Positions 1 through 7,654 of a DNA stretch of 19,894 nt are shown here, one piece after another; position 1 is the first letter of the stretch; the number at the start of each line of letters is the position of its first letter. The notes under the pieces were generated by a model. The model was not told the origin of the DNA, did not search any database, and saw only the letters and a program-made list of their open reading frames with translations. Both the position numbers and the translations under genes were made by a program. The stretch comes from JBGPIK01 sp041484845 (GTDB taxonomy: Bacteria; Desulfobacterota; Binatia; UBA9968). The stretch is taken from assembly GCA_041484845.1 (NCBI GenBank), contig JBGPIK010000082.1, forward strand, positions 1 through 19,894. Direction: 5' to 3'.

Positions 1-396
1 GAACTGGTGCTGATCTGCTCGCCGCAGCACCCTTTTTCTCTCCAGAAATCGATCAGTCTAAAAAAGCTAGCTTCCCAACCCCTTGTGGCGTTCCAGCAAG
101 ATATTCCCACGCGCAAGGCGCTGGATGATATCCTAAGAAAGCTTGGGGTATCTCTCACCATCAAGGCTGAATTTGACAACATCGAGCTGATCAAGCGCGC
201 CGTGGAGATAGGATTGGGGATCGCTGTGGTTCCATCAATAACGGTAAAGTCTGAGATTCAGGCCAGCCTGCTCAAGGCACTTTTTCTAGAGGAGGGCCCC
301 TTTTTGCGCCCCATCGCCGTCGTTCACCGGCGCGGGAGATCTCTGCCGGCCGCCGCGAAAAAATTTATCGCCGTGTTGACGGGAAACGGACCGTGA
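1..396 (+). CDS. LysR-family transcriptional regulator, C-terminal part (5' end outside window)
   Basis: The frame is open from base 1 and ends at TGA 394-396, giving about 131 residues. It looks like the second half of the effector-binding domain of a LysR-type regulator. The stretch EFDNIELIKRAVEIGLGIAVVP is the usual region where helix and strand close the ligand pocket, and FLRPIAVVHRRGRSLPAAAKKFI is the typical last strand and helix. The N-terminal helix-turn-helix and first subdomain lie outside the window, so neither target nor ligand can be inferred. Wording in the pocket region resembles the CysB/Cbl-like branch, but this is a weak impression. No terminator is visible after the stop. 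Confidence 0.85.
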   Translation, partial: ELVLICSPQHPFSLQKSISLKKLASQPLVAFQQDIPTRKALDDILRKLGVSLTIKAEFDNIELIKRAVEIGLGIAVVPSITVKSEIQASLLKALFLEEGPFLRPIAVVHRRGRSLPAAAKKFIAVLTGNGP

Positions 397-723
397 ATTT
401 CAATCCTTCACTGGGGTCGTGATGGGATCTTCTTCCTCTTTGCAGCATACTGCCTAATCTTTTGTTCTTTTCGGATTCTTGTTCAACGGAGCAGCGTGAC
501 AGGTTCAGTGAAAAGGTGTCTTCCCTACGAAACGTGCATTTGAATCCTCACCCCGAGCTGGCATCGCTGTTGAGTGACCCATGCTCGCACCCCCATCGCT
601 GACCATTTTGATCTTGTCAGAATCAGTAGGATGCTTCGTTGAGGTGCAGAAGTCTGCGGGTTTTGGGTTCAGTATTGCCGCTGACGGGCCATCGCAGCCT
701 GCTTCACGGTACCAGCACTCTCC
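397..723. other. intergenic stretch, no supported gene
   Basis: Between the convergent LysR and LuxR-type genes. One plus-strand frame stays open for about 59 codons (about 424-603), but it has no ATG, no ribosome binding site and no recognisable protein features. Two sigma-54-like strings (near 559 and 664) point into no gene on their strand. No terminator hairpin with a T-run was found. Confidence 0.5.
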
Positions 724-1065
724 CTAGGCCATTAGATTGCAGGCCACCAGGCTCAACGTGAGACGGAAAGCTCCCAGCAATAGTGCAATCATCTTTCTTG
801 TCGCCGTGATTGATTGCCATTTTTTCCGCCACGAATCGAGCAGGCAATCTGAAGCGGGGCCGCGCGGGCAGCCGGCGATCATCACTCCATAAATCGCCGC
901 TTCCACACGATTTCTAAGTTCGAGTTTTCTGAGTATGTTCTCCAAATGGCGCTTGACCGTGGCCGGGCTGATGCCCAGATCCGCGGCAATTTCTTTGTTG
1001 GTTTTTGCCTGCGCCAGTAGATTTAGAACCCGCATTTCCGACGCAGTTATATTACCCTGTGGCAT
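724..1065 (-). CDS. small LuxR-type helix-turn-helix regulator without receiver domain
   Basis: The protein is essentially a LuxR/GerE DNA-binding domain. ITASEMRVLNLLAQAKTNKE begins the four-helix domain, GISPATVKRHLENI is the recognition helix region, and LRKLELRNRVEAAIYG closes it. No receiver or ligand domain precedes it. The C-terminus ends in a hydrophobic stretch (MIALLLGAFRLTLSLVACNL) that could be a membrane anchor or simply a packed helix. The start is uncertain. ATG 1065 has GGGAG 10 nt upstream. A longer form from TTG 1161 (145 residues) has no ribosome binding site and adds only low-complexity sequence. It lies downstream of the two copper-site protein genes on the same strand and may be their last cistron. 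It may be a truncated response regulator or an orphan regulator. Confidence 0.7.
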   Translation of the reverse strand: MPQGNITASEMRVLNLLAQAKTNKEIAADLGISPATVKRHLENILRKLELRNRVEAAIYGVMIAGCPRGPASDCLLDSWRKKWQSITATRKMIALLLGAFRLTLSLVACNLMA

Positions 1066-1201
1066 GGGCACCGTTCTCCCGCAGGCTTCTGGTTCCGTTG
1101 CGAAACCCGCTACGTGCTCACTACTGCCATGATCGACGACGCTGATGTGTTGTGTTCTCAAGGTTTGTGACTTTCTTAACGTGGGAGGCAGAGTTTCAGC
1201 A

Positions 1202-1831
1202 CTACTTCTTTTTTAAATCAAAGTTAATATCTACAACTTCGCCTTCGCGCACTAATGCAACGCCGACATCGGTCGTACCGAGCTGGGGATGCCAGACTTG
1301 CAGGCGATACTTTCCCACTGGCACTGCGTCCAAGCGATAATTGCCGTTCTTGTCGGGCGCGATAAAATAAGGATGATTTTTCACGACGATAAAGGCTTCC
1401 ATGTTCGGGTGCACGTTGCACAAGACGCGCACCACGCCCGTTTTGTCGAAAGTCACGCTTCTGGATTTGCCCGGAGCGTAAAGCCCGAGATCAAAACTTT
1501 TTGTGTCGGACTTTGAGTAGATGTTGTGCCAGATCTTGTCTTTATTTGGGAAATCAACGGTTGTCCCGACGAGCACGGGCAAGACATAGGGAATAAGCGT
1601 CATCTCCCTTTGGTCCATAACCGCCATTTTCGGCTTGGCCGCTGCCAGATCGACCTTGGCGATTTCCGCCGGCACCCCTTCAAGAGAAACAACGACATCC
1701 GCGGTCGGTTTGCCCGCGAGGGTAATGGTCCCTTTGACAATCCCGCGCATTGCCGCCGGTTCGGCCGCGTGCGCCCTTGCACCGAGCAGGAGGGTCGCCA
1801 ACAGGAAAACCCAAAGGTAACGTCGCGTCAT
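1202..1831 (-). CDS. periplasmic cupredoxin-like protein with carboxypeptidase-regulatory-like domain
   Basis: The product has 209 residues. Residues 1-22 form a signal peptide (MTRR then a hydrophobic core, cleavage near AHA-AEP), so the product is exported. The middle part is a plastocyanin-like fold with a full candidate type-1 copper ligand set: His102 (IWHN), Cys138 (VLCNVHPNM), His141 and Met144. The last 55 residues, from NHPYFIAPDKNGNYRLDAVP, resemble a carboxypeptidase-regulatory/CnaB-type beta sandwich. Similar proteins are often labelled methylamine utilisation protein or plastocyanin. Electron transfer or copper binding in the periplasm is likely; the redox partner is unknown. ATG 1831 overlaps the upstream stop by 4 bases (ATGA), with GGAG 7 nt upstream, indicating translational coupling to its paralogue. 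Confidence 0.8.
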   Translation of the reverse strand: MTRRYLWVFLLATLLLGARAHAAEPAAMRGIVKGTITLAGKPTADVVVSLEGVPAEIAKVDLAAAKPKMAVMDQREMTLIPYVLPVLVGTTVDFPNKDKIWHNIYSKSDTKSFDLGLYAPGKSRSVTFDKTGVVRVLCNVHPNMEAFIVVKNHPYFIAPDKNGNYRLDAVPVGKYRLQVWHPQLGTTDVGVALVREGEVVDINFDLKKK

Positions 1832-2568
1832 TTTTTTACTCCTGGGCTTGGTTTGAAGACAAAGTCAACGTTGTGGGAGTCGCCGGCTTTGAGTTCCACG
1901 GATTTTTCTTCACTGCCCAAACTCTCGTGCCAAACTTTTACTTTGTATGTTCCGGCGGGGATATCGTTGATTAGGTATTCGCCATAGGCATCGGTTACCG
2001 CTTGGTAAGGATGATCGGTAACCACAAGATAGGCGCTCATCCATGGATGAACCTCGCAAAGAATCTTAACGACGCCCGGGGTAACCAGCGGCTTTCGGCT
2101 CACTCTTCCCGGATAAAGTCCGACGTTGAACTGAGGTTGGCCGTTGATGAAAAAAGCATGTACAGTGTGAAGAATGGAATCGGTATTCTTCATCAACACG
2201 AACTGTCCGACGCTTGCCACTAGAACATGGGGAACGAAGCGGCACCTGACATTATCGAGCTCGTGCTGCGCTTCTTTTTCGACGGCCTTACCCTTGGTGA
2301 TTCCTTCGAGAGTCACTACTGCGTAACGCAGACCTTGTCCGGGTCCGACAATTAGATTTTCATTCGGTACATCCTTACAGACCTCCTTGTACTTACTAAT
2401 CTGTAAGGGTGGCAAACTTGGAAGCTTGCCTTCGATCTTCACGCTGCCGCGAATCGTGGCGCCATTGTTCACGGTGATTTCGTCGTAGGCGGCCGCATAC
2501 GAAGTGAAGACAATGGGACAGACAACTCCCATCCAGAGAGTGATCACAACCGTTGTTTTCATATTCAT
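1828..2568 (-). CDS. periplasmic cupredoxin-like protein, larger paralogue
   Basis: The product has 246 residues from ATG 2568. Residues 3-26 form a signal peptide (MKTTVVITLWMGVVCPIV core, cleavage near YAAA). An N-terminal beta domain (about 30-115) with two cysteines (Cys64 and Cys109) precedes a plastocyanin-like region with candidate copper ligands His134 or His137, Cys171, His174 and Met177 (ILCEVHPWM). A carboxypeptidase-regulatory-like sandwich follows (DHPYQAVTDAYGEYLINDIP). It is clearly paralogous to the downstream protein and coupled to it by an ATGA overlap. I chose ATG 2568 because it begins just before the signal peptide and has GGAAG 6 nt upstream. A longer form from 2715 would put 49 hydrophilic residues before the signal peptide. 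A sigma-54-type site at 2584-2599 almost touches this start. Confidence 0.8.
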   Translation of the reverse strand: MNMKTTVVITLWMGVVCPIVFTSYAAAYDEITVNNGATIRGSVKIEGKLPSLPPLQISKYKEVCKDVPNENLIVGPGQGLRYAVVTLEGITKGKAVEKEAQHELDNVRCRFVPHVLVASVGQFVLMKNTDSILHTVHAFFINGQPQFNVGLYPGRVSRKPLVTPGVVKILCEVHPWMSAYLVVTDHPYQAVTDAYGEYLINDIPAGTYKVKVWHESLGSEEKSVELKAGDSHNVDFVFKPSPGVKK

Positions 2569-2583
2569 ATGACGCTTCCAACG

Positions 2584-2599
2584 AGCAATGGTTATGCCA
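2584..2599 (-). promoter_or_regulatory. sigma-54-type -24/-12 site upstream of the cupredoxin operon
   Basis: On the minus strand the site reads TGGCAT-AACCA-TTGC-T, an exact TGGCA-N6-TTGC match with GG-N10-GC spacing. The predicted start of transcription is near 2573, only 5 nt before ATG 2568, which would leave no room for the ribosome binding site. A weaker site, TGGGAG-GCTCT-TTGC-A at 2664-2649, would give a 70-nt leader. One of the two is probably used; the sequence does not settle which. Confidence 0.45.
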
Positions 2600-2761
2600 G
2601 TAAATTGCTTAGGTTTTTCGACCCAACAAAAGTTGTTTTTCTTATTCCTGCAAAGAGCCTCCCAGGGTCGTCCCAAGAATAAGAATTCGAGCCGAGGACT
2701 TTTTCTGCCTTGCATATTTCCGCGATTCCCTCGAACAACTACATGGCATCCGCCGTTTGGT

Positions 2762-3889
2762 TTAACCGGCCACTGAAACGCCTAAAAGCCAGCCTACGGA
2801 GTACGTAATGGCCGATGCCAAAAGTCCAATGCCGAGCATGCGCATGCCGCTAATGAAAGGGCCGCGGGCGGTGAAAATCGAAAGCAACGCACCGACGGCA
2901 AAAAGCGCCAGGCAGCTGAGCAAAGCGCTGGCAATCCAGGCGCCGCGCCCGGAGGTGAAAAGATAGGGAAGTACCGGGACGAGCGCGCCGACAACGAAGG
3001 CTATAAACGAGCTGACGGCCGCAACCCGCGGCGAACCGAGCTCCGAGGGATCCAAACCCAACTCTTCGCGTGCCAGTGTATCAATCGCGGTGCGCGGGTT
3101 TGCAACGATGCGGCTCGCTAATGCATGGGCCTCGTCTTCCGGGATGCCCTTAGCTTGATAGATAAGCGCAAGCTCCTCTTCCTCTTCCTTTGGCGATATC
3201 TCCAATTCTTGCTTTTCCATCGCAATTTGTTGCTCAAATAATTCGCGCTGGGCGCGCATCGAAACGTATTCACCTGCCGCCATAGAAAATGACCCGGCCA
3301 GTAAACCGGCGATGCCGGCGAGGAGCAGGTATTCCGGTTTCGCATCGGCCCCCGCGAAACCCATCACCAAACTGAAATTCGATACCAAGCCGTCGTTCAC
3401 ACCGAAAACAGCTGCCCGCAGGCTGCCCGCGCGTGACATCCTGTGCCAGGCTTCACGTCCCATAATCCCGTCTTGGCCGGGCACCGCGTCGCTCATTTCG
3501 CGCAACGCTCGACTATGAGCACGTTCCTGTGCCGGTAAACCCGCCGCTTCGGGCTGCATCAAATAACCCGCTTCGTCACGGGCTTCGAGAGCGCTAATGA
3601 TCGGTAAAACCTTGCGGGTCCCGAAATGACGCGCCACAAAACCCAACAGTCGCACTCGCGCGCTGCGACGATAAGATGGGACGGTCCCTCCGGCCGACTG
3701 AATCAAACGAACCCAGCGTAGCGCGTGACGCTCCTCTGCGCGCGCCATCTTTTCAAAAATCACCGCCCGTTTTTCATCTTTATCCGCGGCGGCGAGCGAA
3801 CGGTAAAGCGTGATTCCATCCATTTCAACAAAATAGTTTTTTAGATAACGGGCGATATCCACTGCAACGCTCTCTCGATCTTCTTTCAC
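2762..3889 (-). CDS. ferritin-like / VIT1 (CCC1) fusion, probable iron or manganese transporter (MbfA-like)
   Basis: The product has 375 residues. Residues 10-135 form a ferritin-like helical domain with carboxylate and His positions suited to a diiron site: Glu22 (FVEMDG), Glu52-x2-His55 (AEERH), Glu102 (ALEARDE) and Glu122-x2-His125 (QERAH). Residues 154-375 form a VIT1/CCC1 transporter with the typical FGVNDGLVSNFSLVMG start, GEYVSMRAQRE, a charged cytosolic segment (about 214-240, with five Glu in a row) and several membrane helices. This architecture matches membrane-bound ferritin MbfA, known in Agrobacterium and Bradyrhizobium as an iron exporter. The substrate here is iron or manganese by inference. 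The start is GTG 3889 with AGAAG 7 nt upstream. It is monocistronic and divergent from the threonine dehydratase gene. Confidence 0.88.
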   Translation of the reverse strand: MKEDRESVAVDIARYLKNYFVEMDGITLYRSLAAADKDEKRAVIFEKMARAEERHALRWVRLIQSAGGTVPSYRRSARVRLLGFVARHFGTRKVLPIISALEARDEAGYLMQPEAAGLPAQERAHSRALREMSDAVPGQDGIMGREAWHRMSRAGSLRAAVFGVNDGLVSNFSLVMGFAGADAKPEYLLLAGIAGLLAGSFSMAAGEYVSMRAQRELFEQQIAMEKQELEISPKEEEEELALIYQAKGIPEDEAHALASRIVANPRTAIDTLAREELGLDPSELGSPRVAAVSSFIAFVVGALVPVLPYLFTSGRGAWIASALLSCLALFAVGALLSIFTARGPFISGMRMLGIGLLASAITYSVGWLLGVSVAG

Positions 3890-4086
3890 GATTAGCTTCT
3901 TACTTGTGTCCGCTTGATGCTAGGATTACTGACGAGGGGTTTGCGCAAAGCTGGCTGCGTTTCCACGCACACAATTCGTCGCGTTTTTCTGCCACCTTCT
4001 TGCCACAGAGGCGATTCGCAAGTCAACCTAATTCTATTAAATTTCACCTTGCATGGAGCGGCCTTTTCATTCTACGTTGCTCCACT

Positions 4087-5295
4087 ATGATTACTTTCAG
4101 TGATATCGAACAATCCCGAGCACGTATTCACAAACAAATCTATCTTTCGCCGTTTGCCTATTCAGAAACCATTAGCCGTATGACCGGCAGCCACGTTTTC
4201 TTTAAACTCGAGAACCTGCAGATGACCGGGTCGTTTAAGGAACGCGGCGCTCTCAATCGCTTGTTGACGCTTGCTCCCAATGAAGCCAAGCGCGGCGTTG
4301 TCGCCGCCAGCGCAGGCAACCACGGCATGGCCGTTGCTTTTCATAGCCACAAGTTAAAAAGATCCGCGACTATCGTAATGCCGCTCCATGCACCGTTGAT
4401 CAAGGTCGCCCGCGTGCGTCTGTACGGCGGAGAATGCGTATTGCACGGTAGCGACTACGATTCTGCTTTTGCGGAAGCACGCCGATTAAGTCGCGAGCGG
4501 GGCCTAAGCTTTATACACGCATTCGATGATCCATGGGTGGTCGCCGGTCAAGGAACAATCGGCCTGGAACTCTATGAGCAAAATTCGGCTTTAGAGGCCG
4601 TCGTGGTGCCAATTGGCGGCGGCGGGCTGATCGCCGGCATAGCCCTCGCACTCAAGACATTGAATCCTCGCATCCGCATCATCGGCGTTCAAGCGCAGGC
4701 GATGCCGTCGATGCAAGCGGCATTGGCGAGCGGCAAGCTGACCCGCCTCCCCCCCTCTACTACTATTGCGGACGGCATTGCGGTGCGAAGGGTTGGAGAA
4801 CTGGCACTGGCCTTGGCGCAGCGTTATGTTGACGAGGTCGTCACGGTAACTGAGGGAGAGATCGCCAATGCGGTCTTGCTGCTTTTAGAAATCGAGAAAA
4901 CGGTCGCGGAAGGGGCTGCAGCAGTTCCATTGGCTGCACTGGTGAACAAGAAGGTTGTGCTAAAGGGCAAGAACGTCGGGCTCGTGGTATCCGGAGGCAA
5001 CATCGATATGAATCTGATTTCCCGGATTATCGAAAAGGGCCTAATTCAGGACAGCCGACTTGTCAGGTTTTCCATTGTAATTTATGATCGGCCCGGTACG
5101 CTTGCTCAAATCGCGCAACGCATCGCAGAAACGGGCGCCAATATTTTACAAATTAGTCAGGCACGCGGTTTTGGACAAATGGCCATAGGCGAGACCGAGG
5201 TAGAGTTAATCCTTGAAACCACCGGTCCGGAGCACATTGAACGGATTTATCGCACGCTGCGCAAACACAAGTTCAAAATCAAGAACGGGTCTTGA
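4087..5295 (+). CDS. ilvA: threonine ammonia-lyase (threonine dehydratase) with C-terminal ACT domain
   Basis: A PLP-dependent enzyme converting L-threonine to 2-oxobutanoate and ammonia, the first step to isoleucine or threonine catabolism. It has 402 residues, the usual length of the single-ACT type. Visible signatures are the PLP lysine Lys51 in GSFKERGALNRL, the substrate loop SAGNHG (75-80), the phosphate-binding PIGGGGLIAG (175-184) and SGGNID (302-307). Residues 326-402 form one ACT domain (FSIVIYDRPGTLAQIAQRIA), the probable allosteric site. I chose ATG 4087 because homology starts at once (MITFSDIEQSRARI). The frame is open back to TTG 3904, but those 61 residues look non-coding. No strong ribosome binding site precedes 4087. 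It could be the catabolic TdcB-like form; the ACT domain argues for a regulated enzyme. Confidence 0.9.
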   Translation: MITFSDIEQSRARIHKQIYLSPFAYSETISRMTGSHVFFKLENLQMTGSFKERGALNRLLTLAPNEAKRGVVAASAGNHGMAVAFHSHKLKRSATIVMPLHAPLIKVARVRLYGGECVLHGSDYDSAFAEARRLSRERGLSFIHAFDDPWVVAGQGTIGLELYEQNSALEAVVVPIGGGGLIAGIALALKTLNPRIRIIGVQAQAMPSMQAALASGKLTRLPPSTTIADGIAVRRVGELALALAQRYVDEVVTVTEGEIANAVLLLLEIEKTVAEGAAAVPLAALVNKKVVLKGKNVGLVVSGGNIDMNLISRIIEKGLIQDSRLVRFSIVIYDRPGTLAQIAQRIAETGANILQISQARGFGQMAIGETEVELILETTGPEHIERIYRTLRKHKFKIKNGS

Positions 5296-5485
5296 GCCTT
5301 GAGGCCGATAAGGACCGTAAGGGGAGATCCTTCGATAGGGTTGAACTGTGCAAATTCCCGGTTGCAAGGGGGATCCAATTTGCAGTGTTGACGATTTGCT
5401 TCGCAATTTTCTCACCCACGCGATAAGGATGGGATTAACGATCTGCATAATGATGCGTTTTTCTAATAAAACCACTTTGAGTTGT
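5296..5485. other. upstream region of the CBS operon
   Basis: No coding signal. The stretch lies directly upstream of the consensus sigma-54 promoter at 5486 and is therefore where activator sites would be expected. It contains several TTGC/GCAA half-sites (for example GATTTGCTTCGCAATTT at about 5391-5407, which has a TTGC-TTC-GCAA dyad), but no long perfect palindrome. Confidence 0.35.
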
Positions 5486-5501
5486 TGGCACAAACCCTGC
5501 T
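5486..5501 (+). promoter_or_regulatory. sigma-54 promoter of the CBS-domain operon
   Basis: Reads TGGCAC-AAACC-CTGC-T with exact GG-N10-GC spacing. It differs from the common consensus TGGCAC-N5-TTGCW only at the first T of TTGC. The predicted transcription start near 5512 gives a 68-nt leader to ATG 5580. Confidence 0.75.
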
Positions 5502-5579
5502 GCGCTTCGTTGTCATAGAGACGGAAAAGGCGCCGATCGTGCCAATCAGGGTTTATACGCGAAAGGAGTAGATGTTGAA

Positions 5580-6020
5580 ATGTCTGCGGCGGCAGGAAAA
5601 TACAGCTGGATGAAAGTCGTCGACGTTATGACGAGGGATCCTTTGACCCTTACCCCGGCCGAAACCATCGGTCAGGCCGATGAATTGATGACCCAAAACA
5701 AATTCCGTCAGATTCCCATCGTCAGAAACAAAGAATTGGTGGGAATCGTCACCGACAGAGACGTCCGGTCGTTCCTCAGCGGCTCAATCCTAGCAAATCC
5801 CCACGATAGAGATCGCGCTTTCAATACTCCGATCCGAGAGATCATGACCACTGAGCCGATTACGGTTTCACCTGAAGACGATCTGCAAGAAATCCTCGAG
5901 CTGTTAATCGAGGAGAAGATCGGCGGTATTCCGGTCGTCGATGACAACGAGGGGTTAGTTGGAATTGTGACTTATGTGGACATGCTGCGCTGTTTTCTCA
6001 ATCGCCTACAGGAAGATTAG
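5580..6020 (+). CDS. two-CBS-domain protein 1
   Basis: The product has 146 residues, almost entirely two CBS domains: about 14-70 (VVDVMTRDPLTLTPAETIGQ through LVGIVTDRDVRSFL) and about 84-143 (IREIMTTEPITVSPEDDLQE through LVGIVTYVDMLRCF). Paired CBS domains bind adenine nucleotides or related ligands and usually sense energy state. No catalytic or DNA-binding domain is attached, so it probably acts as a free regulatory module. GGAG lies at 5565-5568, 11 nt before ATG 5580. It is first in a plus-strand group with a second CBS gene 15 nt downstream and an 88-residue gene, under the sigma-54 promoter at 5486. Confidence 0.88.
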   Translation: MSAAAGKYSWMKVVDVMTRDPLTLTPAETIGQADELMTQNKFRQIPIVRNKELVGIVTDRDVRSFLSGSILANPHDRDRAFNTPIREIMTTEPITVSPEDDLQEILELLIEEKIGGIPVVDDNEGLVGIVTYVDMLRCFLNRLQED

Positions 6021-6035
6021 CGAAGGGAAGCGAAT

Positions 6036-6458
6036 ATGAAAAATGATAAAGAGGGAGTGGTGCGGGAGATAATGATGGGTTCGCCGGTAACACTCAAACC
6101 GGAGGACACTTTAGATTTAGCCAACGATGTGATCTCATTAGGCCGCATTCGCCACATTCCGGTATTGGCAGAAGATCGGGTTGTGGGTTTGTTGAGTGAG
6201 CGCGATTTAATCGGTGCCACGGCCAATCATATTTTCGGACTTAAGCAAAAGAGCAAGTCGGCGCTGCTTAAGACGGTCGTAATCAACGACGTTATGAAAA
6301 AGAAAGTCATTACAGTGGCTCCGGACACGACCATCAAGGATGCCGCGCGCCTGATGGCCGATAAAAAAATTGGCTGTGTGCCGGTGATGAGCGGCGGAGC
6401 GCTGGTCGGCTTGCTCACGACTACCGATATTCTGAGATACGTGGCATCCTTAGGATAA
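6036..6458 (+). CDS. two-CBS-domain protein 2
   Basis: The product has 140 residues with two CBS domains: about 8-62 (VREIMMGSPVTLKPEDTLDL through VVGLLSERDLIGAT) and about 80-138 (INDVMKKKVITVAPDTTIKD through LVGLLTTTDILRYV). It starts 15 nt after the previous stop and has a GAAGGGA ribosome binding site, so the two are very probably co-transcribed. It is a paralogue of its neighbour but diverged, which fits a functional pair or heterodimer rather than a recent duplication. Ligand (AMP, ATP or another) is not predictable from sequence alone. It resembles the Hrp1-type two-CBS proteins of hypoxia regulons in overall layout. Confidence 0.88.
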   Translation: MKNDKEGVVREIMMGSPVTLKPEDTLDLANDVISLGRIRHIPVLAEDRVVGLLSERDLIGATANHIFGLKQKSKSALLKTVVINDVMKKKVITVAPDTTIKDAARLMADKKIGCVPVMSGGALVGLLTTTDILRYVASLG

Positions 6459-6500
6459 GCCGCATCTCTCGGATGAATTACACGATGACGAGGAGGGCGT

Positions 6501-6767
6501 ATGGCCGGCTTCTTAGGCACGAAAGAGGTCCTGACAAGAGAGAGAGTTAAAGAAATTTTGCGCAAAAAGGAATATTCCTACCTAGAAGAGAAGGTTAGTC
6601 TCTTGGAAGTTCGAGATGATTCGCTGTTAGTTAAGGTTTCCTTCTTGATTGAGCATCGAAAACGCATGATCGCAATCGAAGCAAAAGAGCCGATCGTGCT
6701 TGCCCTCAAGGACTTCAGAGTAGAAGATTGGGGTGACGGCATTCGTAAAGTTGCTGACATTGATTAG
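6501..6767 (+). CDS. unrecognised 88-residue protein, third gene of the CBS operon
   Basis: I do not recognise the family. The protein is charged and soluble, with no signal peptide or membrane segment. It has a basic amphipathic N-terminal helix (TRERVKEILRKKEYSYLEEK) followed by what look like beta strands (KVSLLEVRDDSLLVKVSFLI and KRMIAIEAKEPIVLAL) and an acidic end. A strong ribosome binding site (GAGGAGGG) precedes ATG 6501, and the gene lies 42 nt downstream of the second CBS gene in the same direction. This supports a real gene that works with the CBS proteins. Confidence 0.7.
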   Translation: MAGFLGTKEVLTRERVKEILRKKEYSYLEEKVSLLEVRDDSLLVKVSFLIEHRKRMIAIEAKEPIVLALKDFRVEDWGDGIRKVADID

Positions 6768-7214
6768 AATTCCGCAAGCTGCATCTCTGTAATCGAGTGA
6801 CGCGGCGCCAGGCGCCCTTTCGATAATCGCTTAAGCAGGGTTTCCCCTTTTGACCGTGCACTTAGCGGCCGATCCAGAAACATCGCGCGCGATGTTTTCT
6901 AGATAGAGCCGGCTGCGATATTCTTGTTCACCAATAACCGCGTAAATTCTCTGTTGTCTTCGCTCGTCCCGTTTGTCTGTCTTCTCTACGTTTCACTCCG
7001 ATTTGTTTGGCGTTTCAGATTTTTTCGATTGTGGGGGCGCAACCGTTGTGTCAGAATTTCTCGTTGGATTTGCGATTGTCTCTGCATTCAGACTTTGCAC
7101 AACTGCGAATATACCGGACACTGCTTGGCGGAACTAATAAAAGAAAGGCAGACTGAAGTAGGTCGTGCTTTAAATGGGGTCGCGAAATTACGGCTAAAAT
7201 AATAAGATCGAGAA
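6768..7214. other. long intergenic stretch upstream of the DksA-like gene
   Basis: About 450 bases with no supported gene. A frame from TTG 6924 to 7202 (92 codons) is open, but it has no ribosome binding site and its product is an unlikely mix of aromatic, Cys and Arg residues. The region would contain the end of the CBS transcript (no convincing terminator; GGCGCCAGGCGCC near 6804-6816 is too compact) and activator sites for the promoter at 7215. Confidence 0.45.
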
Positions 7215-7230
7215 TGGCACCATTATTGCG
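7215..7230 (+). promoter_or_regulatory. sigma-54 promoter of the DksA/TraR-like gene
   Basis: Reads TGGCAC-CATTA-TTGC-G, a full match to TGGCAC-N5-TTGC with GG-N10-GC spacing. The predicted start near 7241 gives a 63-nt leader to ATG 7304. Confidence 0.8.
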
Positions 7231-7303
7231 TTAAGTTGGCGTACCCTAAAATGCCTGCGATTAAGCGATAGGCAAAGTGTCTGGCCGGAAAGGAGCACTT
7301 CCC

Positions 7304-7654
7304 ATGAATGAGCTTAAGATTCTCCCCAGTTCCGATTGGCTTCGGCAACGGCGAAAAAGTATCGAGACAACGCTTTCACACCTAGAGAACGAACGACGTC
7401 AGGTTGAACAGAACACCGAGTGGATGGACCGGCTAGCCTATCAAAATAGGCTCAGGCTTCTGGACCGCGTGACGCGATGGTATCACGAAGAAATGGGGCA
7501 GATCGATCAAGCCCTTGGTGGCTCGCCTAGTAAAACGTATGGCGTTTGCGACGCCTGTCAAGAGCCCATTGAAGCCGATCGGCTGGAGTTCGATCCTCAC
7601 GCGGAATTGTGCTTGGAATGTGAGGAGTATCGCGCTACTTTGAGAGCCGAATGA
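7304..7654 (+). CDS. DksA/TraR-family zinc-finger protein
   Basis: The product has 116 residues. Residues 11-70 form a long charged coiled coil, and a C4 zinc finger follows with Cys82, Cys85, Cys103 and Cys106 (VCDAC ... LCLEC). Members bind the secondary channel of RNA polymerase and, with ppGpp in E. coli DksA, shift transcription under starvation. By eye the coiled-coil tip WMDRLA aligns with DPVDRAA of E. coli DksA, so the key tip Asp (Asp42) and an Ala are kept while the first Asp is Glu39. AAGGAG at 7290-7295 sets ATG 7304 as the start; a GTG at 7277 in frame would place that site inside the gene. It converges with the kinase gene; a long hairpin spans both stops. Confidence 0.85.
   Translation: MNELKILPSSDWLRQRRKSIETTLSHLENERRQVEQNTEWMDRLAYQNRLRLLDRVTRWYHEEMGQIDQALGGSPSKTYGVCDACQEPIEADRLEFDPHAELCLECEEYRATLRAE

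Noticed and set aside
559..574. TGGCAT-CGCTG-TTGA, near sigma-54 site
   Set aside because: The invariant GC at -12 is GA, and no plus-strand gene follows.
424..603. Plus-strand frame of about 59 codons after the LysR gene
   Set aside because: No ATG, no ribosome binding site and no recognisable domain.
664..678. TGGGTT-CAGTA-TTGC on the plus strand
   Set aside because: Lacks CAC and points away from any gene; about two such looser matches are expected by chance.
2569..2715. 49-residue N-terminal extension of the larger cupredoxin-like protein
   Set aside because: Would bury the signal peptide; the region holds promoter-like sequences instead.
3990..4005. TGGCAA-GAAGG-TGGC-A on the minus strand upstream of the ferritin/VIT1 gene
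   Set aside because: Right spacing, but TGGC replaces TTGC; a string of the same quality occurs inside the UbiD-like gene (about 18121), so this class is background. Could still be weakly active.
3904..4086. 61-residue N-terminal extension of threonine dehydratase
   Set aside because: Starts at TTG, no ribosome binding site, no family homology visible; the enzyme core begins right after ATG 4087.
6804..6816. GGCGCCAGGCGCC as terminator of the CBS operon
   Set aside because: Self-complementary words leave almost no loop and no T-run follows.
6924..7202. Open frame of 92 codons from a TTG
   Set aside because: No ribosome binding site, odd composition rich in Phe, Arg and Cys, and it lies where promoter elements for the DksA-like gene are expected.
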